Shown here: positions 1 to 10,519 of the stretch, piece after piece | Numbering within the stretch: position 1 is the stretch's first letter | Layout of the letters: each line of letters opens with the position of its first letter | NCBI GenBank assembly: GCA_024195265.1 | Contig: JAJLRJ010000010.1 | Coordinates: 20,836,284-20,900,283 of the forward strand | Direction of reading: 5' to 3' | Length of the DNA stretch: 64,000 nucleotides | Source: Dendrophyllia cribrosa | Taxonomy: Eukaryota; Cnidaria; Anthozoa; Scleractinia; Dendrophylliidae | The notes under the pieces: model-generated | The model's input: the letters and a program-made list of their open reading frames with translations, nothing else | The model's database searches: none | What the model was told of the DNA's origin: nothing | Program-made: the position numbers and the translations under genes

Positions 1-441
1 TTTCGCTGTATTTATTATCCCCAAAACTCCATCCCCCAAAATTTTAAAAACGCTCTCATAGAATTTGTTTAATCTTTGCCATAGTCGAGGCAGCTGTGGG
101 AGGTTCCAGCTCCCTTAACCGATTACCGAAAAAACCTCCTGGTGCCGAGAAATACGACGGCAAGTAAAAAACGTCATGGCGTCATGACGTTGCTATGGCA
201 ACTGCGATGTTAATATAACACTGGTCTAAACAAATTTTTATCTTTATCTAATACAGTTGTGGTGACCGTTTTTCCATTGCATTGTTAATAGCGTCGTAGT
301 TGATGCTCAAACTTGGGGGTATCGCCCCCCAAAAATACAGTCGAGGCACCTTAAATGATCAAATTATAGGTTTTGGGGAAAACGTGAATACACGACGGCT
401 AATTTTCCTCTCTCCATTTGAACTTGAAAGCTGTCCCTACG

Positions 442-590
442 AATAGAGCGTTTTCACTTGACGTCATAGCCGCCATATTGGTGTTCCCGTACAAAAGAAT
501 TTTAATTAACTTCTTTTGTTAGGAACACCAACATGGCTGCCATGGCCTTTGTCATTTGAGTCCCACGGGACTGAGTGAAAACGCTCTATT
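442..590. repeat. Short TIR MITE upstream of the glycosyltransferase gene
   Basis: The ends carry matching inverted repeats, AATAGAGCGTTTTCACT on the left and its complement on the right. The inner part is partly palindromic (TTGGTGTTCC... / GGAACACCAA). No protein is encoded. It is a non-autonomous DNA-transposon-like element; the superfamily is uncertain. Confidence 0.7.
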
Positions 591-931
591 AGCGTCCTTC
601 TCGAAGCGACAGCAAGAAGTCAGAAATTCTGCACGACTCGAGCGAAACTAGAGCGTGAGGAAAACGAGGCCAGGAGTATGTACCAGTTTCCGGCCGAGAC
701 GCGCCCCTGAAAAATGCAAGATGGGGAGGGTGTGTTGGGGGAGGGGGGACAGTTTGGCTGTCATATCATGGTTTAATTTGCATCGATAAATTAAAAAATA
801 GAAACTATGTTTGTCATTAATTTGTTTTTCTTTTCATTTGATTATTTTCTAGGAATAACTAAAAGTGGAGAGAAAACTTTCATTTTCTAAACCTTAAAAC
901 AAATATCGATCGACCTCGCAGTCGTATCACA

Positions 932-2038
932 ATGAGATTAACATACTTGGTAAAACAATGTTTGTTACTACCTTGGAAAATTCTTCTGATGTGGAGAAGA
1001 CAAATGCCGCGTGCCTCCGAATTGTGGAACAGAAAGTTTATACTACAGGCTTTGTTTGTTGCTGTAGCTGTAGCTTTAATAACTGGGATTCTTTGCGTTA
1101 GCTTCTTCAGAAAGACACACATGCCCACATCAATGACACAGACTGTTACCCCTTTCCGGGATTGTAAAGGTTGGAAAAAGTCGTCCCAACACAAGTCTAC
1201 TTTAATAACCAAGACAGCTTGTGAGCGGCACTATTTTCTTCTCATTTTTGTTTCATCTGCACCAGGAAACTTTGGAAGAAGAAATTTAATTCGCCAAACT
1301 TGGGGTAATGATGGCAACATTGACTCTCAGTGGATAACATTCTTCCTGATTGGTCAAACAAGAAATCAAACACACTCAGCTTTAATTAAACAAGAAGAGA
1401 AAATCTATAGTGACATAATTCGTGGCGACTATTTTGAAGCTTACTACAATCAAAGTTTAAAAATTGAGATGGGTTTTGAATGGGCAGTCAGATATTGTCG
1501 GTTTTCCTTCTTGCTCAAGACAGATGATGATGTGTTTGTTAGACCCAAACATTTCACTCTTCTCTTGCAAGAAGTATCAACACCTACGACAGGACTCTAT
1601 ATGGGGAAAGTCCAAGACAAAGCTTTTGCACAGCGTGAAAACGATTCAAAACATTTTGTTAGTTTTGAGGAGTATCCTGATGTATTCTTACCACCCTTTT
1701 GTAGTGGGGGTGGTTATGTTCTGTCATATGATGTTGTGGAGTGTTTTGTTTCTCTTTTCAATGAGACCACACCATTAAGACGATTTGATGATGTTTACAT
1801 CGGATTACTTGCAAAGAAACTTGGTCTGACCGCTGTTCACCATTGGTCGTTTCATATTCCAGGTGATGTGGACGACAGTTGTAATTTTGTGTCACACGCT
1901 CTTCTCCAGCATCGGGCTGTTGGACAATGTATGAACAACCTGCACAAGTGGCACTCACAACTCCAGTTCAACTTAGGGTTCTCACTTTTATTTAGGGGTT
2001 TAAAGGTCGTTGTGCCTCTTTTTCGTATATTTTTTTGA
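932..2038 (+). CDS. Beta-1,3-galactosyl/N-acetylglucosaminyltransferase (GT31 family), type II Golgi membrane protein
   Basis: The product is 368 residues and transfers galactose or GlcNAc in beta-1,3 linkage to glycan acceptors in the Golgi lumen; donor and acceptor cannot be told from sequence. Residues 1-35 are a short basic cytoplasmic tail and residues 36-58 a single signal-anchor segment. The catalytic domain shows the family motifs in order: RRNLIRQTWG (116-125), FFLIG (137-141), the metal-binding triad in KTDDDVFV (196-203), FCSGGGYVLS (256-265) and DDVYIG (286-291), where many relatives have EDVYVG. The length is normal for B3GALT/B3GNT proteins. The coding region is a single exon, as is common in this family. 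A pyrimidine-rich tract ending in AG at 851-852 suggests a 5' UTR intron just upstream. The ATG at 932 is the first in frame and lies before the membrane anchor. A piggyBac-type MITE begins about 40 bases after the stop. Confidence 0.93.
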   Translation: MRLTYLVKQCLLLPWKILLMWRRQMPRASELWNRKFILQALFVAVAVALITGILCVSFFRKTHMPTSMTQTVTPFRDCKGWKKSSQHKSTLITKTACERHYFLLIFVSSAPGNFGRRNLIRQTWGNDGNIDSQWITFFLIGQTRNQTHSALIKQEEKIYSDIIRGDYFEAYYNQSLKIEMGFEWAVRYCRFSFLLKTDDDVFVRPKHFTLLLQEVSTPTTGLYMGKVQDKAFAQRENDSKHFVSFEEYPDVFLPPFCSGGGYVLSYDVVECFVSLFNETTPLRRFDDVYIGLLAKKLGLTAVHHWSFHIPGDVDDSCNFVSHALLQHRAVGQCMNNLHKWHSQLQFNLGFSLLFRGLKVVVPLFRIFF

Positions 2039-2076
2039 TACGCTTTCACCGTTCATATATTATTTAATTTCTTTAA

Positions 2077-2599
2077 CCCTATTCAGCCTGGGCTTTTTTT
2101 GAGTTCCTGAGCCTGGGGGGGGGGGGGGGGGCACAACTTCAAGAACATAAAGGCTATGACAATGAAACCTAGAGGGTACATTGTACGTCCAAAACCTCTC
2201 CTTTGCGGTCCGCACAATGAAACGATGACGTCATATGACGTAGTTATTAGGTAATTAGTTATACGGCCGCCATCTTCGATCCGCCGTCTTGGATTTCTGA
2301 AATTTTTTAAAACCTCTTAAAAACCGTCCTAAACCAGTAAATAAACGCTGAATGACGTAAAAATATAAAAGTTATACCAATAAACATTGTTTTTCTTCAT
2401 TCAAAGGTACAAATATGCAAATTTCAAAAAACATTACTGTCAAAATCTTGTTGCCATGGAAACATCAAGTCACGTGATCAATTAATTTCCGTATGAAATT
2501 GTTGCCAGATAAATTTTAGGAAAAGTCACAAAGTTTGATGGCGTTTGAATACATATTAAAGAAGTTATGAATGTTGAAAGATATATAGCGCGGGCAATT

Positions 2600-2632
<33 letters not shown>

Positions 2633-2646
2633 CAGGCTGAATAGGG
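2077..2646. mobile_element. piggyBac-type MITE with TTAA target duplication and internal poly(G)/poly(C) tracts
   Basis: The terminal inverted repeats CCCTATTCAGCCTGGG (from 2077) and CCCAGGCTGAATAGGG (to 2646) are flanked on both sides by TTAA (2073-2076, 2647-2650), the hallmark of piggyBac insertion. A G run near 2117-2131 and a longer C run near 2604-2632 lie just inside the two ends and are each other's complement. The interior has no ORF of note, so it is non-autonomous. Confidence 0.8.
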
Positions 2647-2650
2647 TTAA

Positions 2651-3445
2651 GGACGAAACGGTGTAACTAACAAAAACCGACTTATAATGGCCATATAGCT
2701 TTTAGAATGATGGGGAGAGGAGGCCTTACTCTCTTTCGCGCCTATCACCCCTCCGTCAGTACTCGGAATATTTTTCCTTCCCTCCGAACTATCTGAACGC
2801 CTAGAACAGGCCATCCCACGGGGATTAGCGCACCAAACCGATTCAATAAAAAAATTGAAGGACACTGACAAACATTTTTGGAGAATTGCGTCAGAAAGTC
2901 GTATTATGTGCATCCTAAAAAGAATGGATTTGGACCCAAAACCCGCGGCTTAGGGTAAAAAGGCGCGGTTGACAGAACAAAAAAAGTGGGGTCTCGATTC
3001 TTCACGCCGGCGAAATCATGTGATAGGTGACCACAGGAATCCCAAGATTAGGACTGCGTTCCGGGCCTATCGTCGAGCGCAAAAACTATGGGAATATCAC
3101 CCCTAGGGTATTGAGCTTCAAATCATTGATGGCCTACAAAAAGTTCGAAATATTGTAAAAGGGACATTTTTTAGTTTTTTTTTGTGGAAGAATAAATGAA
3201 ATATTTGCTTGAGAATAGGCTTTTTGTCTCTTTCCTCTGATTAGTACTTTGGGAACATTTTTCCTATGGGAGTCTGGGTATTGGGAAGGAGACCATCGGT
3301 TGCCCCCTCTCTCTTGTTATTTGGTGATCACATGAATTATGCAGCGGGCAAATCTCATGCTCATTCTTCATGTTTTTTTTCATGTGTTTTTCTCACGCAG
3401 CCTCCTCCCTATATATATCTTTTTCAGCCCCTTCCGTTACTTGTT
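2651..3445. other. Gene-free stretch, nothing recognised
   Basis: AT-rich sequence without a credible gene. Short open frames have no family signature and no splice context. Confidence 0.5.
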
Positions 3446-3457
3446 TAGAGCGGTTTT

Positions 3458-3620
3458 CAATAGCCCAATTTCGATATATTAATATTCAACTTGAAACAAA
3501 AGATATCACTACGAGGCTTAGGGGAATGATAGTAGGGATTTATATGGTTTATTCCCCTAAGCCTCTTAGTGATGTCTTTTGTTTGAAATTAAATTTTAAT
3601 AGATCAAAATTGGGCTATTG
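3458..3620. repeat. Palindromic MITE inserted in the left end of an older MITE
   Basis: Two arms of about 70 bases are near-perfect complements. The left arm starts CAATAGCCCAATTT and contains GAGGCTTAGGGGAAT; the right arm mirrors it and ends GGGCTATTG. Outside it, the bases TAGAGCGGTTTTCAA (to 3460) and TTGAGTGT (from 3618) join to give the terminal repeat of the dispersed CCAAT-rich MITE family described below, so this element landed in that terminus. Confidence 0.75.
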
Positions 3621-3624
3621 AGTG

Positions 3625-3820
3625 TGCAAATTATCTCCGGTACGCAGTTTAGGAGATAATGACTTTCTACGCGTTATTCCATTGGCATGTGTAGCTTGTT
3701 ATAGCACTATTTGTTGCTAGTTAATTAACTATTGTTTCGCTACGGGTATATATGGTCGTTAATGTATTCTGTTAGTCACTCTCGCTCCAGTACGTGTACC
3801 AGGCTACAAACTTTATTTTT
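3625..3820 (+). repeat. DIRS split direct repeat A1
   Basis: A 196-base left-terminal repeat starting TGCAAATTATCTCCGGTACG and ending CTTTATTTTT. It is almost identical to A2 at 4497-4692. The gag remnant starts just after it. Confidence 0.85.
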
Positions 3821-3843
3821 TGGAACTTAACCAAACTTTTAAC

Positions 3844-4379
3844 ATGACGGATCCTGCCGGTAGTTCTGGTTCTTCTTCGTCCTCTTTTCCGGGCGACTTC
3901 CAAGCCGCAGTTTCGAAGGCCGTCGTGGATTCCATGTCAACGGTTTCGCGCGATTTGTCAACCTTGATCGACGCCCGAGATTCGTCGAAGAAAAATTTTC
4001 ATTGGTCGAGGTTGTGACCGTTACGTTTTCAGGAGCAACGGGAATCAACAGCAATTTAAACACGCCGAGGCCTCAAGCATATTAAGGCGGTTATGGAAGG
4101 TTAGAGTCAGTGAAAGACGCGCTCAATAGTAGCATCGCGAAAGCTAAGAGTTCCTTTGATGCCGGAAGGAGGGCGGAGAGAAAAGTTAGGGAGTCCAGTA
4201 AGAAGCGTGTTCGAAGACCAGACCAGAGATTTCAGCCATATCCAGCGCCTTCTAATGATCGTCGCAACCAGCCTTTCAGTACCGGACAGCAGACGGATCA
4301 GTATGGTCGTGGTCCTTATGTGCGTGGTTCGCAGCCTTATCGTCAGATTGGGCCTTGTCAGTTTAAAGATAAGTTTTAA
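3844..4379 (+). pseudogene. gag-like remnant of the DIRS element
   Basis: An ATG at 3844 opens a Ser/Gly-rich start (MTDPAGSSGSSSSS) that stops after about 57 codons. A second open block (4110-4379) is Lys/Arg-rich, then Pro/Gln/Arg-rich (RRPDQRFQPYPAPS), like the nucleic-acid-binding tail of DIRS-group gag proteins. It ends near QIGPCQF, about where a zinc knuckle might be expected. At least one frameshift and a truncation are present. The assignment rests on position and composition. Confidence 0.55.
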
Positions 4380-4423
4380 TTTTACTTCTTTTTCTCTAAC
4401 TAGCTTTGTTTTACTCTCTGGCT

Positions 4424-4692
4424 TTTGCCTGGTACTTGGAGCAGGCCTTATCCTCCAAGCGAATATGGTTTATTTGCTTCTTTGTTCAGCGTAGAATGCA
4501 AATTATCTCCGGTACGCAGTTTAGGAGATAATGACTTTCTACGCGTTATTCCATTTGCATGTGTAGCTTGTTATAGCACTATTTGTTGCTAGTTAATTAA
4601 CTATTGTTTCGCTACGGGTATATATGGTCGTTAATGTATTCTGTTAGTCACTCTCGCTCCAGTACGTGTACCAGGCTACAAACTTTATTTTT
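4424..4692 (+). repeat. DIRS internal junction repeat B1-A2
   Basis: B1 (4424-4497, containing GGTACTTGGAGCAGGCC) matches B2 at 9434-9507, and A2 (4497-4692) matches A1. They abut with no spacer, reconstituting the circular junction used in the proposed replication cycle of split-repeat YR elements. Here the junction lies between gag and RT. Confidence 0.8.
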
Positions 4693-4879
4693 ATATTCGT
4701 TATTTATCAGATGTGCGAGTAATCTTCGTTTTAAAGGGCACCTTAATACTCTGGCTGTTTGTCCCGATCTCAATTTATTATCGCTATAATTTAGTACTTC
4801 GATAGCTTTTATATGCATTTGTTTTTTATATTTTTCACTTTCTTTTGCTTTTAGTGCTGGGAATACGGTCAATTTGCCT

Positions 4880-6762
4880 CCAATTGTACTGGCAAGCCGG
4901 CGATGGTCGCCAATGACTGAGTTCGGACGATGGTGATGTTTATTCTTCTAACGAGTTAGCTGTTAAAGGACGTTTGGCTTAGTCTTTCGATTTCTGAGAG
5001 CAGACGTCAAACGCTCCTTCCTTTATCATGGGCGCCATTAAACAGGGTTATAGCTCATCGTTACTTGAATTTTCTACCTTGTTGTTTTCTTTTAAACAAT
5101 CGTTCAGCGTTAAGGAATGTTGATTTTGTTGATGCAGCGATTCTCGACTAATTTGATAGCAGCTGCTCGTAGAGCATAGCTTTCCTCCGCACTGCGTAAA
5201 TCCGCTTACGGTTGCCGAAGGCAAGAAGCTTCGTCTTGTCATAGACTTGCGCGAGGTTAATAAGTACTTAGTGGAACCGAAATATCCGTAATTTCGCTAT
5301 GAAAATTTACGTTCGCTGAGTGAAGTTTTCGAACAAGGGTTTGGGTTTTTTACGTGGGATCTTAAGTCCTCATCAACAGTTTTTGGGTTTCACGAGGACT
5401 TTAAATGGAGTTGTTAGATATTTCATGTTTGCTGTTCTTCCCTTCGTTCTCAGTACAGCATGCTTTTGTTTTACCAAGCTTTTGCGTCCCTTGGTTTGGA
5501 GATGGCGGCCATGTCACATAGCTGTGTTGTCAGTTATTTGTATGACGGAATTTCGGGTCAGCGCGATTGTGTTTCTTCCCGTGCCGCTAGCCTTGTTCAA
5601 CGTTCGGATTTATCGTCAGCCGACTTCGTTGAAAACCAGAACAAATCATATTGGGGGCCCGTTCAGATCGGTGAATGGCTGGGTTTTCTGATCAACTCTG
5701 TTCAGCACGTTTTCCAGATTCCAGAGTCCATACTTGCGAGGTTGTAGCGTTCATTACAATCTTTAATCCAAGACGGTTATGCAACCTACGGGGAGTTGGC
5801 ATGCCTCGCCGAGTCCATTATTTCATTTACCTTAGCGGTCGGTCCTATTGCTCGTCTTTTTATGAAGCAGATGCACTCTTTCATCCAGACTAGGCCAGCT
5901 AGTGATGCTTCGTTTGTTTTATCAGAGCTTTTATTACAAGAACCGAGGATTTGGCTACAGCATATAGATTCTTTCAATGGTTATTCTATTTATGGTGTGT
6001 TTTCTGCCAGTTCAACTATTTACACCGACGCTAGCGACTTTGTGTTCGGCGGCTATTTAGCTACGGTGGATGGCGAACCGGTTCGGGGTATGTTTGAACC
6101 TTCTGATTTTGCTACTAGTTCGACTTGGCGGGAGTTGAAAGCTGTATTTTACTTCCTAACGTGTTATGCCGACTAGTTGAGTCATCGCAAGTTTAAGTCT
6201 TTATTGCCAATATGGGTGCCTCTCGCATTCTCACGGTCGGTTGGCCCAAGCCTCATTTGCTGTTGATATTTTCGTTTTGCGTTTAACTTTTGGCATTTCA
6301 TTAGCATTTCAGTGGTTGTTCCGCGAGGAGAATTATCGCGCGGATCTGCTTTGCAGGTTTGTCGACAGGGATGATTGGGGTTTAAATCGTGCTGTTTTCC
6401 AGATGCTGGACGCGTAATGGGGTCCCCATTCAGTGGATCGCTTTTCATTGTATTTCAATTCTCAAGTAGCGAGGTTCAACTCCAAGTATTCGCCCTGTTG
6501 TTCCGCGGCATTGCTGCTTAAGCATTTGCGCTTCCATACCGGGTCATGTACTCATAACTCCAAATGGTCTACCAGTTCATTTTGGCCTTTCTTGCATGAC
6601 AGTCCATCTCGGTTTCCGTCCTTTGTCAAGGAGTTCGTGGCACTCCCCAGACTACCGGATTTACTAATTGAGGGCCCTGGTCAGCAAGTGGTTTATCGTA
6701 GAAGACCTTTAGTATTTGTTAGATGTCCGTCCTTTAATGTGTTGCGCATTGATTTTCGCTGA
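4880..6762 (+). pseudogene. Reverse transcriptase-RNase H remnant of the DIRS element
   Basis: Pieces in different frames follow the DIRS RT-RNase H order. An RT start (GKKLRLVIDLREVNKY) lies near 5215-5270. The palm remnant includes RYFMFAVLPF and the catalytic-box area at about 5410-5560. RNase H pieces at 5990-6170 include IYTDASDFVFGGYLA and STWRELKAVF. A distal block near 6300-6500 includes VQWLFREENYRADLLCRF, then DRFSLYFNSQVARFNSKY, the segment typical of DIRS RNase H. At least six frame changes or stops make it non-functional. The nearest relatives are DIRS/Ngaro rather than LTR elements. Confidence 0.8.
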
Positions 6763-6779
6763 TACACTCTTCATTTTTT

Positions 6780-7960
6780 GTTTTTGTTTTTTGGTTAGTT
6801 GTTCACGTTTTCTACCTCCCATTTAGGTTGAGGCTTAAGTTTTGTCAGTGTGTTCATACCTCCCATTTAGGTCGAGGTTAAGTTTAGTGTACGTTAATAC
6901 CTCCCTGATTTAGGTCGATGTATCAAATTGGCTAGCGTTTGCTACTCTCATTGAGATCCAGAGCCTAGTTAAGGGCGTTTATACCTCCCATTTAGGTCGA
7001 GGTTAAGTTTAGTGTGCGTTAATACCTCCCTGATTTAGGTCGATGTATCAATTTGGCTAGCGTTTGCTACTCTCATTGAGATCCAGAGCCTAGTTAAGGG
7101 CGTTTATACCTCCCATTTAGGTCAAGGTTAAGTTTAGTGTGCGTTAATACCTCCCTGATTTAGGTCGATGTATCAATTTGGCTAGCGTTTGCTACTCTCA
7201 TTGAGATCCAGAGCCTAGTTAAGGGCGTTTATACCTCCCATTTAGGTCAAGGTTAAGTTTAGTGTGCGTTAATACCTCCCTGATTTAGGTCGATGTATCA
7301 ATTTGGCTAGCGTTTGCTACTCTCATTGAGATCCAGAGCCTAGTTAAGGGCGTTTATACCTCCCATTTAGGTCGAGGTTAAGTTTAGTGTGCGTTAATAC
7401 CTCCCTGATTTAGGTCGATGTATCAATTTGGCTAGCGTTTGCTACTCTCATTGAGATCCAGAGCCTAGTTAAGGGCGTTTATACCTCCCATTTAGGTCAA
7501 GGTTAAGTTTAGTGTGCGTTAATACCTCCCTGATTTAGGTCGATGTATCAATTTGGCTAGCGTTTGCTACTCTCATTGAGATCCAGAGCCTAGTTAAGGG
7601 CGTTTATACCTCCCATTTAGGTCGAGGTTAAGTTTAGTGTGCGTTAATACCTCCCCGATTTAGGTCGATGTATCAATTTGGCGAGCGTTTGCTACTTTCA
7701 TTGAGATCCAGAGCCTAGTTAAGGGCGTTTATACCTCCCATTTAGGTCGAGGGTCAAGTTTAGTATGCGTTCATACCTCCCATTTAGGTTGAGGTTAAGT
7801 TTAGTGTGCGTTAATACCTCCCCGATTTAGGTCGATGTATCAATTTGGCGAGCGTTTGCTACTCTCATTGAGATCCAGAGCCTAGTTAAGGGCGTTTATA
7901 CCTTCCATTTAGGTCGAGGGTCTAGTTTAGTATGCGTTCGTACCTCCCATTTAGGTTGAG
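6780..7960 (+). repeat. Tandem array of about 124-bp units inside the DIRS element
   Basis: Around nine head-to-tail units. Each contains two copies of ATACCTCCC...ATTTAGGTCGA followed by GCTACTCTCATTGAGATCC. Middle units differ by only a few bases, while the last two are shorter or rearranged, and decayed traces reach about 8090. The array sits between RNase H and recombinase remnants and has no coding potential. Confidence 0.9.
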
Positions 7961-8282
7961 GTATCAGTTTGCCGAGTGTGTTGCTGCTCTCATTGAGATT
8001 CAGAGTCTCATTTGTCGGTGGTTATATCATTCTTCCATTTATGTCGTAGAGTCGGGTTTGACGAGCGTTTATACCTCCCTTTTTGATGGAGGTGTTTCGT
8101 TCGGTTTCCCTTTATTCCTTCCATTTAGGGCAAAGCGTCGTAATTTTTTACCCAGCTGGTGTCATTTTACTCAGCTGCTATCAGTATGGTTTCATTTTGT
8201 CTGTTGCCTATATTCAATTTGTTTAGCTGGGGGCTAATTTGTTGTTTGTCTTCTAGATATCAGTCATGTTGGTATTTGGGAG

Positions 8283-9230
8283 ATGGCTCACAGTCTGACC
8301 AATCCTAATCTGTCCTTGCGAGTGCAGCAGTTTTTGGACTTGGTTCTTGCTTCAAATGCTCCAAACAATGTATCTAAATACTCTTACGGCTGGAGTCGTT
8401 GCCGGGCGCCGTTGTGCACAGTCTAAACATGGAATACCTGATATCCCTGCCGGGCCATTGCATGTGGCATTGTGCCATTTGGAGCTGACCGAAGGTGCCT
8501 TGAAGAATGATGGTAGCGCTATTGATTCTGCGTTGTATTGTATTTGATGGGGCCACAAGCTAGCTGGATTGGAATCGCCGACCATTCATCCGACAGTCGT
8601 TGCAGCCGCTGAATGAGCTAAGAGGAAATTGTCAAGACAAGTCCAATCCGAGGGATTTAGAGACTGTTGTAAGAATAGCTCAGGCAGTAGCGCTGTTTCC
8701 GCATCTCTCGCAGAAATTCGCCTTTTGTTTGTATTATTAGTTGGCTATGCGAGTATGCGGGGCTTTTTCGTATTTCCGAATTACTGGATATCAAGGTTAA
8801 GGATATATTAATTTCTGATATTGGAATGTCAGTTTTTGTTCCGCAAGGAAGGACGATCAATTTCGTAAAGGCCACACTTCTGTAATTGCTAGGTCTCGGA
8901 AGATTTCATGTGAAGCAGTGGCTATCACTGAGACAATTATTGATTTATTACCGTACTCTAAGGATTCATTTTCAGTTTCCGATTTTGCGTAGAATTGTAA
9001 GGAAAGAAGGGTTCTTGTTATCATAAGTCCCTTGGTATCAGTTATTCAACCATTCGTGCCGAATTCCCTGAGGAAGTATTTGTCTCCATTTGTTTCTGAT
9101 GTTAACGATTATTTTATAGCTGTAAACTGAATGAACCTGAATTGGTAGATAGACACGCAGGAAGGCGCTATGTGCAACGTTCGCAGGCTGGAATGTTGGA
9201 AGTAACTATAAGTATGCTTATCTATAGGTC
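8283..9230 (+). pseudogene. Tyrosine recombinase remnant of the DIRS element
   Basis: The N-terminal core-binding segment reads SLRVQQFLDLVLASNAPNN then VSKYSYGWSR (about 8290-8400). The catalytic half is recognisable from SASLAEIRLLFVLLVGYA (about 8700-8755), the stretch holding the first catalytic Arg region in DIRS recombinases. Fragments ISDIGMSVFVPQ and LVDRHAGR...YV near 8815-9190 resemble the distal box. Frameshifts and stops disrupt it. In an intact element this enzyme would integrate the circular DNA without making a target duplication. Confidence 0.68.
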
Positions 9231-9433
9231 TTTTTGACCAGTGGAGGGCCCGAGTTTGTGTCTTGGTCTCCACCCAGGTTTCCCGTTCCCCAAGAGGGTT
9301 ATGTGGGTTTTTCCCGGCCTCCCTGACACTGCTCGTAAATTGGTCTGTTAGATGATGATTGTTTATTTCGTTTATGTCTTTAACTCAGATAAGCTAATTG
9401 CTTAATTAAGTCTTGGCAAAGATTATTAAAGCG

Positions 9434-9507
9434 TTTGCCTGGTACTTGGAGCAGGCCTTATCCTCCAAGCGAATATGGTTTATTTGCTTCTTTGTTCAGC
9501 GTAGAAT
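9434..9507 (+). repeat. DIRS split direct repeat B2 (right terminus)
   Basis: A copy of B1 at 4424-4497. Directly after it the interrupted MITE resumes with TTGGTTTTGCATTGC, which sets the right boundary of the retroelement. Confidence 0.82.
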
Positions 9508-9752
9508 TGGTTTTGCATTGCTATACATGCTACCCCTCGTGATTGGCTAAACATCTCGCGCCACTTTCCCAACCAATCAAAACCAATTATGACTTGCTCG
9601 TACGCGTTTTCCCGCGCCTGGCGTCTGTTACATGTATTTGCTTCGAGTTCTGATTGGTTTATTAGATTGTGAATGTCTACGTCTCTTGTGATTGGCCAGA
9701 GTGATTACTTTGGTGATTGTTTTTCGACACTCGAGTGAAAACCGTTCTATAA
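9508..9752 (+). repeat. Right part of the dispersed CCAAT-rich MITE that hosts the DIRS insertion
   Basis: The sequence GATTGGCTAA...CCAATCA...GATTGGTTTATT... ends in ACACTCGAGTGAAAACCGTTCTATA, the terminal repeat of a MITE family with other copies at 34965-35235, 36733-36997, 42035-42283 and 58833-59087 and a partial at about 41262-41350. Its missing left terminus is at 3446-3460 plus 3618-3625, on the other side of the DIRS element. Confidence 0.8.
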
Positions 9753-10519
9753 TTCTGTACTTGATTGGTTTGTTATTGTAGCATTTTTAATGTCCTCACA
9801 TTTTACTGGGCCACGTGGTATTATTATATCTTATTAAAAATAGAACATTTATCTTGAGTTAGTAAAAGCTCATAACCACGAAACTCCAACACGTTTGTGT
9901 CGCTTATTGTTGCCCAGTAAACAGAGCTCAGGCATAAGTAGGGTGAACAACATTTTAAGAGAAGGGTTTATTAAGACTATGGGAAAGGTGGCGCTCCGAA
10001 TAACTGACTTCGAGACAATGATAAAGGCTCTCTGTCTTGCGTCGATTTCTAAGTTTTTACAAGGAGGACATTTGATTAAGAAAACTGCTCCAGATCATTA
10101 TTTCGGTCATTGGTAAACTTGAAGGTTTAAACTTTGTAAGGTAAAAAGGTGCCGCGAGAACGGCTCCGCGCTCGCGCATCACAAAACCGCTCGAGCACGC
10201 CCAAAAGCGCCCGTCATTGTGCAGGCTATCATATCAAAATCACCAAACAAACCCAGCCAATTTTCATTCATTTAAAGGACACGAAAATGTCTTAACTATT
10301 CGAATTCATTGCTAAAACTCACTGCACGTGCCTTAAGGTGGCTCGACTGTTTTTTTTTTTTGGCGACACAACATCTCAACTTTGAACGATTGGTACTTCA
10401 CTGTCTGAGCTCGGTCAGGCAAGCTGCTTCACAAATCAGTGCTAAAGATAAAATGAACTTTCCAAAAAGGTAGATTTGATTGACATCGGTGTAATCATAA
10501 CAACGATCTAAAGACGTCA

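Larger units (their letters stand above)
3625..9507 (+). mobile_element. Decayed DIRS-group (tyrosine recombinase) retrotransposon with split direct repeats
   Basis: The order is A1 (3625-3820), gag remnant, B1 (4424-4497) joined to A2 (4497-4692), RT/RNase H remnant, a 124-bp tandem array, tyrosine recombinase remnant, B2 (9434-9507). A1 and A2 match over 196 bases with about one difference; B1 and B2 match over about 73 bases. Split direct repeats and a tyrosine recombinase in place of an integrase define PAT/Ngaro-like members of the DIRS order. Frameshifts and stops break every ORF. It has no target duplication, as expected for recombinase integration: it lies between TTGAGTGT and TTGGTTTTGC of a MITE. 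An alternative is two head-to-tail copies sharing B1A2, the first internally deleted. Confidence 0.82.

Noticed and set aside
6780..7960. Regular repeats that could suggest a CRISPR array
   Set aside because: The units are ~124 bp head-to-tail without unique spacers, inside a eukaryotic retroelement. The 27-bp, 33-bp and ~118-bp arrays also lack spacers.
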